NCBI RefSeq assembly: GCF_009936175.1
Contig: NZ_AP019773.1
Location: 124,001-188,000 of the forward strand
Direction: 5' to 3'
Length of the DNA: 64,000 nucleotides
Origin: Bartonella quintana
Lineage (GTDB): Bacteria > Pseudomonadota > Alphaproteobacteria > Rhizobiales > Rhizobiaceae
In this document: positions 10,095 through 19,307 of the stretch, in pieces
How the letters are laid out: every line of letters begins with the position of its first letter
How positions within the stretch are numbered: position 1 is the first letter of the stretch
Position numbers and translations under genes: made by a program
Notes under the pieces: model-generated
Told to the model about the DNA's origin: nothing
Databases searched by the model: none
Seen by the model: only the letters and a program-made list of their open reading frames with translations

Positions 10095-11291
10095 TTATTT
10101 TTTTGTTTGCGAAAGGTAAGCAATTGCTTTTTGAATACGATGCAAGCTTTCATCTACTTCTTCTTCTTTGATGATAAGAGGAGGCAAAAAGCGCACTACG
10201 TTGTTGTTTGCACCAACACTCAAAAGATATTCATTTTCCAAGGCACTAACGACAATATTTGAGGGAAGGACACATTGAATACCCAGCATAAGTCCTACAC
10301 CTTGAATTGCGCAGATAATATCAGGGTATGCGCTTAAAATGCTTGAAAGTCCATTTTTTAACTTATTCCCCATGTGTTGAACATGATGGAGAAAGCCTGA
10401 TTCTAATATGATATCAAGAACACTGTTGCTCACAGCCATCCCCAAAAGATTGCCTCCAAAGGTTGATCCGTGGGTTCCTGGTATCATACTTTTTGCAGCT
10501 TTCTCTGTTGCAAGACAAGCTCCCAACGGAAATCCGCTACCCAGTCCCTTTGCAAGGGTAAGAATATCAGGTGTGATAGCACTCCATTCATAAGCAAAAA
10601 GCTTTCCTGTTCGTCCAATGCCTGTTTGGACTTCATCCAAAATTAAGAGCAGATCATTATCATTGCATATTTTGCGTAAAAAACTTAAATATTCACGGGG
10701 AACTGTTCGTATTCCTCCTTCTCCTTGAATGGGTTCAATAAGGATAGCTGCAGTATTTTTATTGATAGCGTTACGCAAAGCGCTTTCATCACAAAAAGGA
10801 ATTTGAATAAATCCATCAACTTTTGGTCCAAAACCTTCAAGATATTTTTCCTGTCCGGTAGCAGCGAGCGTTGCCAATGTGCGCCCATGAAATGCACCTT
10901 CAAAAGTAATAATTTCAATGCGTGTTGGATGGCCAGATGTATAATGATAGTGACGAGCAGTTTTGAATGCACATTCCAGTGCTTCAGCACCAGAATTGCA
11001 AAAAAAGACCTTATCAGCAAAGCTGTTTGCACAAAGTCGTGCGGCAAGAGCTTCTTGTTCAGGGGATTGAAAAAGATTGGAAACATGCCAAAGTTTTCCA
11101 GCTTGTATTTTGAGAGTATCAACCAATTTTGGATGTGCATATCCTAATGCATTGACAGAAATGCCAGAGGTGAAATCAAGATAACGCTCTCCTTTATCGG
11201 AAACAAGCCATACACCATTGCCTTGTTCGAAACGCAAATTGCGTCGAGCAAAGCATTCGTAAAGTGGCTGTAGAGTGGTAGCGTCCATCAT
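10095..11291 (-). CDS. argD: Acetylornithine / succinyldiaminopimelate aminotransferase
   Basis: A class III PLP-dependent aminotransferase of 398 residues, intact from ATG 11291 (MMDATTLQPLYECF), preceded by AAAGGAAAGC. Family features are GVWLVSDKGERYLDF near the N-terminus, FFCNSGAEALE for phosphate binding, LILDEVQTGIGRTG with the PLP-contacting Asp, and TLAKGLGSGFPLGA with the Schiff-base lysine. ArgD acts on N-acetylornithine in arginine synthesis, and in many bacteria also on N-succinyl-diaminopimelate in lysine and peptidoglycan synthesis. Since the adjacent argF is dead, the second role probably explains why it is kept (inference). Confidence 0.94.
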   Translation of the reverse strand: MMDATTLQPLYECFARRNLRFEQGNGVWLVSDKGERYLDFTSGISVNALGYAHPKLVDTLKIQAGKLWHVSNLFQSPEQEALAARLCANSFADKVFFCNSGAEALECAFKTARHYHYTSGHPTRIEIITFEGAFHGRTLATLAATGQEKYLEGFGPKVDGFIQIPFCDESALRNAINKNTAAILIEPIQGEGGIRTVPREYLSFLRKICNDNDLLLILDEVQTGIGRTGKLFAYEWSAITPDILTLAKGLGSGFPLGACLATEKAAKSMIPGTHGSTFGGNLLGMAVSNSVLDIILESGFLHHVQHMGNKLKNGLSSILSAYPDIICAIQGVGLMLGIQCVLPSNIVVSALENEYLLSVGANNNVVRFLPPLIIKEEEVDESLHRIQKAIAYLSQTKK

Positions 11292-11771
11292 GCTTTCCTT
11301 TATGTTTCGAATTCTGCAATACAATAAACAAAACAACGCTGCAAACAAAATACGTTGCATCTTTGGTATAGATAATCAGCGTTTCATTGCGGTCAATTAC
11401 TACCCTTACAGGATAGATCATTACAACACCGATTGGCAAAAAGTTAAAGAAGGTTTTTAAAAGAAGCATTTATGGGAAAAAGTCTTAAGCAAAAACGAGA
11501 GTTTGATTTATGTTTGATTCGCAAGTTGGGGAAAACATTCTAAATGGGCTCTTCAAGAGGGAAAGGCTCTTGTCATAGAGTCAGTGCATATTGTAATTTA
11601 AATCAGCAGGCAAGATTATGTTTCGGTTTGTAAATTCCACAGGTTGAGGGAAGTTTTTTGTGCTCGGATAGAATATAAATTTTTTTCATTCGGCTCATTG
11701 AAAAGATGATTGAAACATTTGAAGGTGCAAAGGGGTGCAATCTCAATGAGGTGATCAGAATGGAGTGCGGT
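11292..11771. other. Intergenic region between argD and gcrA
   Basis: About 480 bp between divergent genes. It should contain the argD and gcrA promoters. I see no further gene: the short open frames at 11194-11469 (minus) and 11275-11460 (plus) overlap the argD start and lack family motifs. Confidence 0.5.
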
Positions 11772-12305
11772 ATGGGTTGGACATGTGAACGCGTTGAACT
11801 TCTTAAGAAGTTTTGGAGTGAGGGGTTAAGTGCAAGTCAGATTGCATCTCAGTTAGGTGGAGTTAGTAGGAATGCAGTGATTGGTAAAGTACACCGGTTA
11901 AAACTACCAGGACGTAGTAAGACAGCCCAAGGAATGTCGCGTGCACAAAAGACAGTTGTAGGTGTCAGTTCATCGGCTCCGCGGATGCGTCGCACACCAT
12001 CGACGATATTACCAACGAATGCTGCTTCTTGCAGTATTGGGGCGACAGCTTTAAAGATGGATGTTGTAACGGAGGATGTGGCAGAAGTTGACATGTCCGC
12101 AAAATCAAATGTGGTTGTGCCTATTTCCCGCCAGCTTAATCTTTTGCAATTGAGTGAAAATACATGTAGATGGCCAGTTGGCGATCCTTTATCATCAGAT
12201 TTTCATTTTTGTGGTGCCGATTCCGGTGAAAATAGTCCTTATTGTGCCTTTCATGCTAAGATAGCATTTCAGCCAATTTCTGAAAGACGGCGGATAAGAA
12301 TATAA
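11772..12305 (+). CDS. gcrA: Cell cycle regulator GcrA
   Basis: GcrA is an alphaproteobacterial cell-cycle regulator that binds sigma70 RNA polymerase at promoters with methylated GANTC sites. I start at ATG 11772 (MGWTCERVELL, 177 residues) because family members begin at this position and GGAG lies 8 bp upstream; the frame is open from 11706. The DNA-binding helix-turn-helix segment ASQIASQLGGVSRNAVIGKV is intact and followed by HRLKLPGR. The C-terminus has CRWPVGDPLSSDFHFCG, the usual end domain that contacts sigma70. One oddity is Cys where the family has Asp in WT(D)ERVELL. Confidence 0.93.
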   Translation: MGWTCERVELLKKFWSEGLSASQIASQLGGVSRNAVIGKVHRLKLPGRSKTAQGMSRAQKTVVGVSSSAPRMRRTPSTILPTNAASCSIGATALKMDVVTEDVAEVDMSAKSNVVVPISRQLNLLQLSENTCRWPVGDPLSSDFHFCGADSGENSPYCAFHAKIAFQPISERRRIRI

Positions 12306-13122
12306 TATTCGCAACGTAATTTCATATTGCATTGTATGCCCTTATTATTATTTCAGCTTAAATGTTTTAGATCATAAGACCATTAATTGGGGGGGCTATG
12401 GCTCACTAGAGAGCGTTCTTTTGAATAAAAAGAATATCATCAATATATAATTTGCTATGCAAAGAGAAAATTGTGAAGATAATACTTTAATGAATGAGAA
12501 ATTCTGCCTTCAAGGGGGGCTATTCAAGTTTTATCTTTTCGTGTTTTTTTTATGATAACGCTTAGTTTTACCTTTTATGGTGGTTTTGATCTTATAATGA
12601 CCGATAATATTCTGTTGCGTGCGGAATGATGCGCCGTAAAAGTGCAAATTATTGCTCATCTTCGTTGTCTCTTTTTAGGGTAACTTTACAGCTTTCAAAA
12701 GTATCTATAGCAATGTCTTTTAAATAATAGATTGTGCAGAATCTCACGTTTTTGTTCTTTAATGGGTTCTCTCCTCACAAAGACCAGTAGAGTATGCTAT
12801 TTTGCTCTTACTGCATGCATTTGTTTAAAAGAGACATCTCTCCTTGCTTCCAATTCTCGTCCGTAAATGATATAAGACCCATAGGGCACCTCCATTTATA
12901 CTTATGAAGGTGCAAGCCAGCATCGTCATTCTATTTACCAACTCCCAATCTTGCACCTGTTCTTGCATTAAGCAGGTTCATAAGTGAGATTTAAGTCTTT
13001 TCTCAAATATTTTTTATTTACACATCGCTTCTTTTTATGATGCGCGAGCAACATTTTTTTTATGATTCATCATAAGAGAAGGATGAAATGAGAAAAACTT
13101 CCTGTCTTTAGTGTTTTCTCAT
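12306..13122. other. Long AT-rich intergenic stretch between gcrA and ccmG
   Basis: About 820 bp without a recognisable gene between the convergent gcrA and ccm operon ends. It contains an inverted repeat cluster: GCACCT (12886-12891) pairs with AGGTGC (12908-12913), and AGGTGCAAG (12908-12916) also pairs with CTTGCACCT (12950-12958), so the middle arm can pair either way. No tRNA cloverleaf could be built there. Confidence 0.5.
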
Positions 13123-13767
13123 TCAATATAGGGAAAAAGATAAATTATCTTTATAAGTCAATATATTACCGTTTAATATTTCTTCTGTTGTGATAATCTT
13201 TTCGATTTTTGGCAGGATTTCTTTCTGATAGACTTGCCATGTTAAGGGACCAACATATTTGGCAATAATGATGTGTTCTTTATTCAAAAGAAAAGTTTCT
13301 GGTGGTCCATAGACCCCCCAGTTAATGGCCGTATGCCCTGAAACATCAAAGCCAATAAATTTAAAAGGATTACCAAAATTATTCAGAAAGCGTTGAGCAT
13401 TCTCTTTGTTATCTTTATAATTAATGCCAATAAGATCAAAACGTTGATCTTGTGTAATCTTCATAAGAAGAGGATGTTCTTCACGACAAGGTAAGCACCA
13501 AGATCCCCAAAAATTGACCAATATTATGCGCCCTTTAAACTGTTCTAGATCCAAATGGTTTTCATTGTTAAGTAAGGGAAGATTGGTTTTTGGGGCGGGT
13601 TTTTCAGCTAATGCGTTTGGAAGAAGAAAAGTATCGTTAGGGTATTTGCTGTCCGTAAAGTTGAAGAAAAGCATAATAAGAAGAAGAAAAAGCACAAATG
13701 GTCCAAAAAGACCAAAAAGAACAGATAAGGATATGTTTTTTTTAGGTTTTTGAGGGGTAATTTTCAT
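13123..13767 (-). CDS. ccmG: Thiol:disulfide interchange protein CcmG (DsbE)
   Basis: CcmG is a membrane-anchored periplasmic thioredoxin-fold protein that reduces apocytochrome c cysteines before heme attachment. Start chosen at ATG 13767, with AGAAAG upstream (214 residues); ATG 13800 is possible. One N-terminal membrane anchor spans about residues 17-37. The active site is NFWGSWCLPCREE (about residues 86-98) with the CxxC pair, and GVYGPPETFLL carries the conserved cis-Pro region. It overlaps ccmD by 26 bp, indicating translational coupling at the end of the ccm operon. Confidence 0.93.
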   Translation of the reverse strand: MKITPQKPKKNISLSVLFGLFGPFVLFLLLIMLFFNFTDSKYPNDTFLLPNALAEKPAPKTNLPLLNNENHLDLEQFKGRIILVNFWGSWCLPCREEHPLLMKITQDQRFDLIGINYKDNKENAQRFLNNFGNPFKFIGFDVSGHTAINWGVYGPPETFLLNKEHIIIAKYVGPLTWQVYQKEILPKIEKIITTEEILNGNILTYKDNLSFSLY

Positions 13768-13993
13768 TATATTTTTCTTTCTGAAACAGTTCTTTTTCAT
13801 TCAGCTGCTGTAGGATTTTTTTTTGGTGGATAGCTTTGCGAACAATGTGCCCAATAAGACCCAGAAGGGAAATTGCAGAAAGCATGTAACTCAAAACAAC
13901 AATTTGCTCGTGGTGAAGGGTACCAAGGAAAAAATCAATTTTCTGAGACAGATTTCCTAAAAGTCCACTGTGGATGCTGTTTAACTCGGGCAT
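13742..13993 (-). CDS. ccmD: Heme exporter protein CcmD
   Basis: CcmD is a small single-span membrane protein that helps release holo-CcmE from the CcmABC complex. This 83-residue frame starts at ATG 13993 (MPELNSIHSG) and overlaps the end of ccmC by 13 bp. It has one membrane helix, about residues 31-50 (VVLSYMLSAISLLGLIGHI), then a basic, coiled-coil-like tail, the family layout. Identification rests mainly on position and topology because CcmD sequences are poorly conserved. A longer frame to 14212 is only a shadow inside ccmC. Confidence 0.85.
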   Translation of the reverse strand: MPELNSIHSGLLGNLSQKIDFFLGTLHHEQIVVLSYMLSAISLLGLIGHIVRKAIHQKKILQQLNEKELFQKEKYNENYPSKT

Positions 13994-14799
13994 GATGAAG
14001 AGTCTTGTTGTTGTGCACGACGGGCTTCTTGTATCTGAAGTATTTGAATATGACGACCATTGATTTCGTTTCGCATAGCCATCAAATAGAGCGAAATAAA
14101 CAGAAAGGTGAAACAAACTATCATTGTTATGAGGGGCCATAACATAGCACGGTCGATTGTTGTGCCTCCTGAACGTAAAAGCGATGCTGATTGATGCAGT
14201 GTATTCCACCAATTAACGGAAAATTTGATAATGGGAATATTTACCAATCCAACCAGTGTGAGAATTGCTGTAGCGCGTGCAGCTTTTTCTTTGTTATCAA
14301 AAGCACGAGCAAGCATAACAATGGCAAGGTAGATAAAAAGCAAGATCAAGACCGATGTTAGTCGTGCATCCCATACCCACCATGTTCCCCATGTAGGGCG
14401 TCCCCAAAGCGCTCCTGTTACCAAAGCTAAGGCTGTAAAAATTGCTCCAATGGGTGCACCACATTTGAGTGCTACATCAGCAAGATGATACCTCCAAATC
14501 AGGCTTCCTAGTGCAGCGATACTCATTATGATATAACAGAACGTAGATAACCACGCGAATGGTACATGAATGTACATAATCTTGACAGCGATACCTTGTT
14601 GATAATCCTCAGGGGAATGTGTAATCAGAATAAGCCCTAAGATAAGAAAACACACTGTTATGTAAGTTAACCAGGGCAAAAGGGTACTGCTTATTTTCAT
14701 GAAATGATTTAAACTTGCGGGGAGTGACCTCATTTTATATGTACGAGATGTTTTATTCATGAATTTATAATAGGCAGAATTTAGTTTTGCGGCAATCAT
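13981..14799 (-). CDS. ccmC: Heme exporter protein CcmC
   Basis: CcmC is an integral membrane protein that loads heme onto the chaperone CcmE during cytochrome c maturation. The frame gives 272 residues from ATG 14799, 6 bp after the ccmB stop. Internal starts at 14760 or 14733 would give a more usual length of about 250. Six hydrophobic segments are visible, and the heme-handling tryptophan-rich motif WGRPTWGTWWVWDARLTS lies near residue 130. It overlaps ccmD. Confidence 0.94.
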   Translation of the reverse strand: MIAAKLNSAYYKFMNKTSRTYKMRSLPASLNHFMKISSTLLPWLTYITVCFLILGLILITHSPEDYQQGIAVKIMYIHVPFAWLSTFCYIIMSIAALGSLIWRYHLADVALKCGAPIGAIFTALALVTGALWGRPTWGTWWVWDARLTSVLILLFIYLAIVMLARAFDNKEKAARATAILTLVGLVNIPIIKFSVNWWNTLHQSASLLRSGGTTIDRAMLWPLITMIVCFTFLFISLYLMAMRNEINGRHIQILQIQEARRAQQQDSSSCPS

Positions 14800-14805
14800 C
14801 TTTTA

Positions 14806-15471
14806 CTATTCTGATAAAAACTTGAGTGTTATAGCTGCAACAAAAGAGCTAAAAAGGCTCAAAAGAAGTGAAAAAGCAATAAGAAGAGTCAAGGAAGTAA
14901 GAAAAGAGACATTTGGATTTATTGGGGCTGTAGCAGCTGAAACGCCAAAAATCATGATTGGAATAATCCACGGTAAGATGATGATGAAAATGAGAAGAGT
15001 GCTGTGTAACAATGACGTTGCAAGGGCTGCTCCTATAGCGCCAATAAAAATAATGGCAGGTGTTCCGCATAAGAGAGTGAGTATTGTTGTAAAAGTTATT
15101 GTGGCATCTAAATGAAGCATGACTGCTAAAATAGGAGTAGAAAAAATAAGGGGAAGCATAGTTCCCACCCAATGGGCAAGACATTTGGTAAACACAATCA
15201 ATGTAAAACTCTGTCTTTGTCCAGAAAGGATGAACTGGTCGAGGTTTCCATCATCACAATCGGTTTGGAAAAGTTTATTCAGATTAAGGAGTCCTGCGAG
15301 AAGGACTCCAAACCATAATATGCCTGGGCCGATTTGTGCAAGAATTTTTGGATCTGGTCCAACGGCAAAGGGGGTTATCACAATAACAGCGATGAAAAAC
15401 AAAAGTCCTGTTAACGAGGAAGCTTGTGGCACTAAGATTAATTTAAGATCACGCCAGAACAGTGCTTTCAT
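14806..15471 (-). CDS. ccmB: Heme exporter protein CcmB
   Basis: CcmB is the membrane permease partner of the ATPase CcmA in the cytochrome c maturation complex. It has 221 residues and about six hydrophobic helices, beginning MKALFWRDLKLILVPQAS. The segment FQTDCDDGNLDQFILSGQ matches the conserved cytoplasmic loop of the family (usually ...D...G.L(D/E)Q). Its start overlaps the ccmA stop by 4 bp. Confidence 0.94.
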   Translation of the reverse strand: MKALFWRDLKLILVPQASSLTGLLFFIAVIVITPFAVGPDPKILAQIGPGILWFGVLLAGLLNLNKLFQTDCDDGNLDQFILSGQRQSFTLIVFTKCLAHWVGTMLPLIFSTPILAVMLHLDATITFTTILTLLCGTPAIIFIGAIGAALATSLLHSTLLIFIIILPWIIPIMIFGVSAATAPINPNVSFLTSLTLLIAFSLLLSLFSSFVAAITLKFLSE

Positions 15472-16094
15472 TCTCTTTTCTCTTGGGAAGGTACAAATTT
15501 TTCCAAAGCGATCTTATGGTTTTCTGGAATACCAAAAGGACTATGGGTTGCAGCGATAATCATACCGCCTTGGTTTAGATGACGCTGAAAAAGATTGGCA
15601 AGGAGAGTTTGAGCATGGCTATCAAGTCCTGATGTAGGTTCATCTAAAATCCAAATAGGTCGATAGGAGAGCAAAAGGCGGGCAATGGCTACACATCTTT
15701 TTTGCCCGGTTGACAAAACATTGAAAGGTAGGGGGGCAAGATCAGAAAGACCCATGTCGGCAAGAGCTTCGTGTGGAGAGCGTAGGTATTGTCCATAAAA
15801 TGCTGACCAAAATTGCAGATTATCGATAACAGATAAGAAAGGTTTCATAGCATTTTGGGGGCCAAGATAATGACATGCAGTTGCTACAGGATATGTTTGT
15901 TCATGGTCTTTAAGACTTACATGACCTTCAGCAGCTTCAAAAAGACCAACAATGATTCGCAGTAAGGTAGATTTCCCGATTCCATTTGGACCTGTGATTG
16001 TCATAAGTTGGTGTGGGAATAAACAAAAAGAAAGACCTTGGAAAAGAATTTCTTCTTTTCTGTGAGCTGCCAAATCTTTGCCCGATAACACCAT
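15468..16094 (-). CDS. ccmA: Cytochrome c biogenesis ATP-binding protein CcmA
   Basis: CcmA is the ABC-type ATPase of the CcmABCDE complex; its hydrolysis drives release of heme-loaded CcmE. It has 208 residues with Walker A GPNGIGKST (about residues 35-43), the ABC signature LSTGQKR, Walker B WILDEPTSGLD and the switch histidine in AATHSP. It is the first gene of the ccmABCDG operon. The ATG at 16094 is 80 bp from a palindromic Irr-type operator at 16174-16190. Confidence 0.95.
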   Translation of the reverse strand: MVLSGKDLAAHRKEEILFQGLSFCLFPHQLMTITGPNGIGKSTLLRIIVGLFEAAEGHVSLKDHEQTYPVATACHYLGPQNAMKPFLSVIDNLQFWSAFYGQYLRSPHEALADMGLSDLAPLPFNVLSTGQKRCVAIARLLLSYRPIWILDEPTSGLDSHAQTLLANLFQRHLNQGGMIIAATHSPFGIPENHKIALEKFVPSQEKRE

Positions 16095-16173
16095 ATGATT
16101 GCCTATTTTGCCTTTACTTCTATAATCTTTATTGCATTATAGGATAAAAAACACGTTATTTTGCGCAATTGTA

Positions 16174-16190
16174 TCTAGAATAGTTCTAGA
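16174..16190. promoter_or_regulatory. Putative Irr (iron control element) operator in the ccmA-acnA divergent promoter region
   Basis: TCTAGAA-TAG-TTCTAGA is a perfect 7-3-7 inverted repeat. The published alphaproteobacterial Irr site (ICE) has the form TTTAGAA-N3-TTCTAAA; this site matches 12 of 14 arm positions with the same 3-base spacer. It lies 80 bp upstream of ccmA and about 200 bp upstream of acnA. The window also encodes Irr itself (33795-34295). Function is inferred from the sequence only. Confidence 0.65.
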
Positions 16191-16393
16191 AATAGTTTTA
16201 TAAGCAATGTGTTACATCAATATCTGGTGTAGAATGGTTTTTAGCGCTGATTTCCGAATTTGCTGATGGGAAGGTAGAGGGGGAAATGGATGGCGGAGGT
16301 GATTACGTCTGCGCTCAAGCTGCGACTTTGGTGCGTGGTTTGTGTTGTTCATTCCAGGAAATTGAGAGGTTTGTAGTATGAGGGTGGACAGTC

Positions 16394-19081
16394 ATGACTC
16401 AAATTGATAGCTTTAATTGTCGCAGAACTTTAAATGTTGGTGGCAAGGGATATGCTTATTATAGCTTGATTGAAGCAGAGAAAAATGGACTTCAGGGTAT
16501 TTCCCGTTTGCCGTTTTCGATGAAAGTGATTCTCGAGAATTTATTACGGTTTGAAGATGGGCGTACGATTAAGAAAGAAGATATTTTAAACGTTGCGAAA
16601 TGGCTAAGCGACAAAGGAAGTGCTGGTGCAGAAATTGCCTACCGCCCTGCACGCGTCCTCATGCAAGATTTTACCGGTGTTCCTGCTGTTGTTGACCTTT
16701 CTGCGATGCGTGACGCGATGATTAAACTCGGAGGAAACGCTGAAAAAATCAACCCTCTCATCCCTGTTGACCTTATTATTGACCACTCAATTATCGTTGA
16801 TGATTTTGGTAATCCTATGGCTTTTAAGGAAAATGTTGAGCGTGAATATGAACGGAATAGTGAACGCTATCGTTTCCTTAAATGGGGGCAGCAAGCTTTT
16901 CAAAATTTTCGCGTTGTTCCTCCAGGAACAGGAATTTGTCATCAGGTTAACCTAGAGTATTTGGCACAATGTGTGTGGATAAAAGATGAGGAGAAACATC
17001 AGACGATTTATCCTGATACCTGTGTAGGAACTGATTCGCATACGACTATGGTAAATGGTCTGGGTGTTTTGGGCTGGGGTGTTGGTGGTATTGAAGCAGA
17101 AGCGGCAATGTTAGGTCAGCCCATTTCTATGTTGTTACCTGAAGTGATTGGTTTCCGTTTAACAGGTAAACTTAAAGAAGGTGTGACAGCTACCGATTTA
17201 GTTTTAATGGTAACACAAATGTTACGCAAGAAGGGTGTTGTAGGGAAATTTGTTGAGTTTTTTGGTTCTGGCCTGGAGCACATGACGCTTGCTGATCGGG
17301 CGACAATTGCGAATATGGCACCTGAATATGGAGCAACGTGTGGTTTTTTTCCAATTGATAAGGAAACAGTGCGTTATCTCAACATGACAGGGCGCGATGA
17401 AAATCGGATCGCTTTAGTAGAAGCTTATTGCAAAGCACAAGGGATGTGGCATGATGAAATGGGAGCCGATCCCATTTTTAGTGATATAATTGAATTAGAT
17501 ATGGGAAGCGTTGTGCCTTCTATGGCTGGTCCTAAACGTCCTGAAGGACGTATTGCATTGGAAAGTGTTGGCCAGGGTTTTGAGAAGGCGTTGGTTGAGG
17601 ATTATAAGAAGACTTTTGACCAAGATGGCCGTTATCATGTCGAAGGTGAGGAATACACGCTTGGGCACGGCGATGTGGTGATTGCTGCAATTACTTCCTG
17701 TACAAATACATCAAATCCAAGTGTTCTTATTGCAGCAGGTCTTTTGGCGCGTAATGCTGTGGCGAAAGGTCTGAAAAGCAAACCATGGGTTAAGACTTCT
17801 CTTGCGCCCGGTTCACAAGTTGTTGAAGCCTACCTTCACAATTCAGGTCTCCAAAAAGATTTGGATGCATTAGGGTTTAACTTAGTGGGGTTTGGGTGCA
17901 CGACATGTATTGGGAATTCTGGTCCTTTGTACCCAGCTATTTCCAAAGCGATTAATGATAATGGTTTAATTGCAGCTGCGGTTCTTTCAGGAAATCGTAA
18001 TTTTGAAGGGCGTGTATCACCTGATGTACAGGCGAATTATTTAGCTTCACCACCATTGGTTGTTGCGCATGCTCTAGCAGGAACAGTGCGTAAGGATTTA
18101 ACCAAGGAACCTCTTGGCGAAGGTGCAGATGGTCAGCCAGTTTATTTGAGAGATATTTGGCCAACTTCTAAAGAAATACAGGAGTTTATCGAAAAAAATG
18201 TCACGCGTAAGATTTTTGCTGAAAAATATGCAGATGTCTTTGAGGGAGATGAAAATTGGCAAAAAGTTCAGGTTCCTACAGGTGCTACCTATTCCTGGGA
18301 TAAGCAATCAACATATGTGCGTAATCCACCTTATTTCGGTGATATACGGAAGGTTCCTAATGCCTTGTCAGACATTAAAAACGCACGGATTTTAGGTTTG
18401 TTTGGTGATAAAATCACAACGGATCATATTTCTCCTGCTGGTTCCATTAAAGTTGATTCTCCTGCTGGAAAATATTTGGCTGATCATGGTGTTAAAGTGG
18501 CTGATTTTAACCAATATGGAACGCGTCGTGGAAATCATGAAGTTATGATGCGTGGGACTTTTGCCAATATCCGGATTCGTAACTTCATGCTAGGAGAAAA
18601 TGGTCGTGAAGGAGGCTATACAGTTCATTATCCTTCAGCGACAGAACAAGCAATTTATGATGCAGCAATGGCATATAAACGGGAAGGTGTTCCGCTGGTT
18701 GTTTTTGCCGGTATTGAATATGGCAATGGGTCGTCTCGTGATTGGGCAGCTAAAGGCACCAATCTTCTTGGTGTAAAAGCGGTTATTGCTCAGTCTTTTG
18801 AGCGGATTCATCGTTCTAATCTTGTTGGTATGGGAATTGTTCCTTTTGTGTTTGAAGCGGGTGCAAGCTGGCAATCTTTTGGTTTAAAGGGAGATGAAGA
18901 GGTAACGATTGAAGAGATTCATAACTTAAAACCTCGTCAGAAGACTGTAGCTACGATTACTTTTTCTGATGGAACGGTAAAAACCATTCCATTATTATGT
19001 CGTGTCGATACTGAAGATGAGTTGGATTATCTGCATCACGGTGGCATTTTACCATATGTTTTACGTAATCTGGCGGTTTAA
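16394..19081 (+). CDS. acnA: Aconitate hydratase A
   Basis: Aconitase interconverts citrate and isocitrate in the TCA cycle using a [4Fe-4S] cluster. The 895-residue length is typical of AcnA/IRP-type enzymes. Cluster ligands are visible in AITSCTNTSNPS (about residue 438) and GFGCTTCIGNSGPL (about residues 503-516). GTDSHTTMVNGLG is the conserved substrate loop, and the C-terminal swivel domain has GIEYGNGSSRDWAAKG. Start is ATG 16394 with GAGGGTGG upstream. A possible Irr site in the divergent promoter fits iron control of this iron-demanding enzyme. Confidence 0.97.
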   Translation: MTQIDSFNCRRTLNVGGKGYAYYSLIEAEKNGLQGISRLPFSMKVILENLLRFEDGRTIKKEDILNVAKWLSDKGSAGAEIAYRPARVLMQDFTGVPAVVDLSAMRDAMIKLGGNAEKINPLIPVDLIIDHSIIVDDFGNPMAFKENVEREYERNSERYRFLKWGQQAFQNFRVVPPGTGICHQVNLEYLAQCVWIKDEEKHQTIYPDTCVGTDSHTTMVNGLGVLGWGVGGIEAEAAMLGQPISMLLPEVIGFRLTGKLKEGVTATDLVLMVTQMLRKKGVVGKFVEFFGSGLEHMTLADRATIANMAPEYGATCGFFPIDKETVRYLNMTGRDENRIALVEAYCKAQGMWHDEMGADPIFSDIIELDMGSVVPSMAGPKRPEGRIALESVGQGFEKALVEDYKKTFDQDGRYHVEGEEYTLGHGDVVIAAITSCTNTSNPSVLIAAGLLARNAVAKGLKSKPWVKTSLAPGSQVVEAYLHNSGLQKDLDALGFNLVGFGCTTCIGNSGPLYPAISKAINDNGLIAAAVLSGNRNFEGRVSPDVQANYLASPPLVVAHALAGTVRKDLTKEPLGEGADGQPVYLRDIWPTSKEIQEFIEKNVTRKIFAEKYADVFEGDENWQKVQVPTGATYSWDKQSTYVRNPPYFGDIRKVPNALSDIKNARILGLFGDKITTDHISPAGSIKVDSPAGKYLADHGVKVADFNQYGTRRGNHEVMMRGTFANIRIRNFMLGENGREGGYTVHYPSATEQAIYDAAMAYKREGVPLVVFAGIEYGNGSSRDWAAKGTNLLGVKAVIAQSFERIHRSNLVGMGIVPFVFEAGASWQSFGLKGDEEVTIEEIHNLKPRQKTVATITFSDGTVKTIPLLCRVDTEDELDYLHHGGILPYVLRNLAV

Positions 19082-19307
19082 TTGTATTTGGTTATTTAGG
19101 AGTGTCTTTAAACTATTAAGTTTGGTGTCAAGGAGTTGGTGTTTGTTTTTTATGCCCATATTTGAGAATTCGATTGACGTTGGCCTTAGGATTGCGCTAT
19201 AAGATATGCAGTTATCAGCAAATTTATAATTTGGTTTAGATTCATTTATATCTGTAGGGGTATTACTTGTGCTATTCCTACTGGTGAGTTGAAAGAGAGA
19301 TATATTT

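Noticed and set aside
12886..12958. A tRNA-like or CRISPR-like element from the repeated GGTGCAAG arms
   Set aside because: No cloverleaf, no T-loop sequence and no regular direct repeat with spacers. No CRISPR array was found anywhere in the window.
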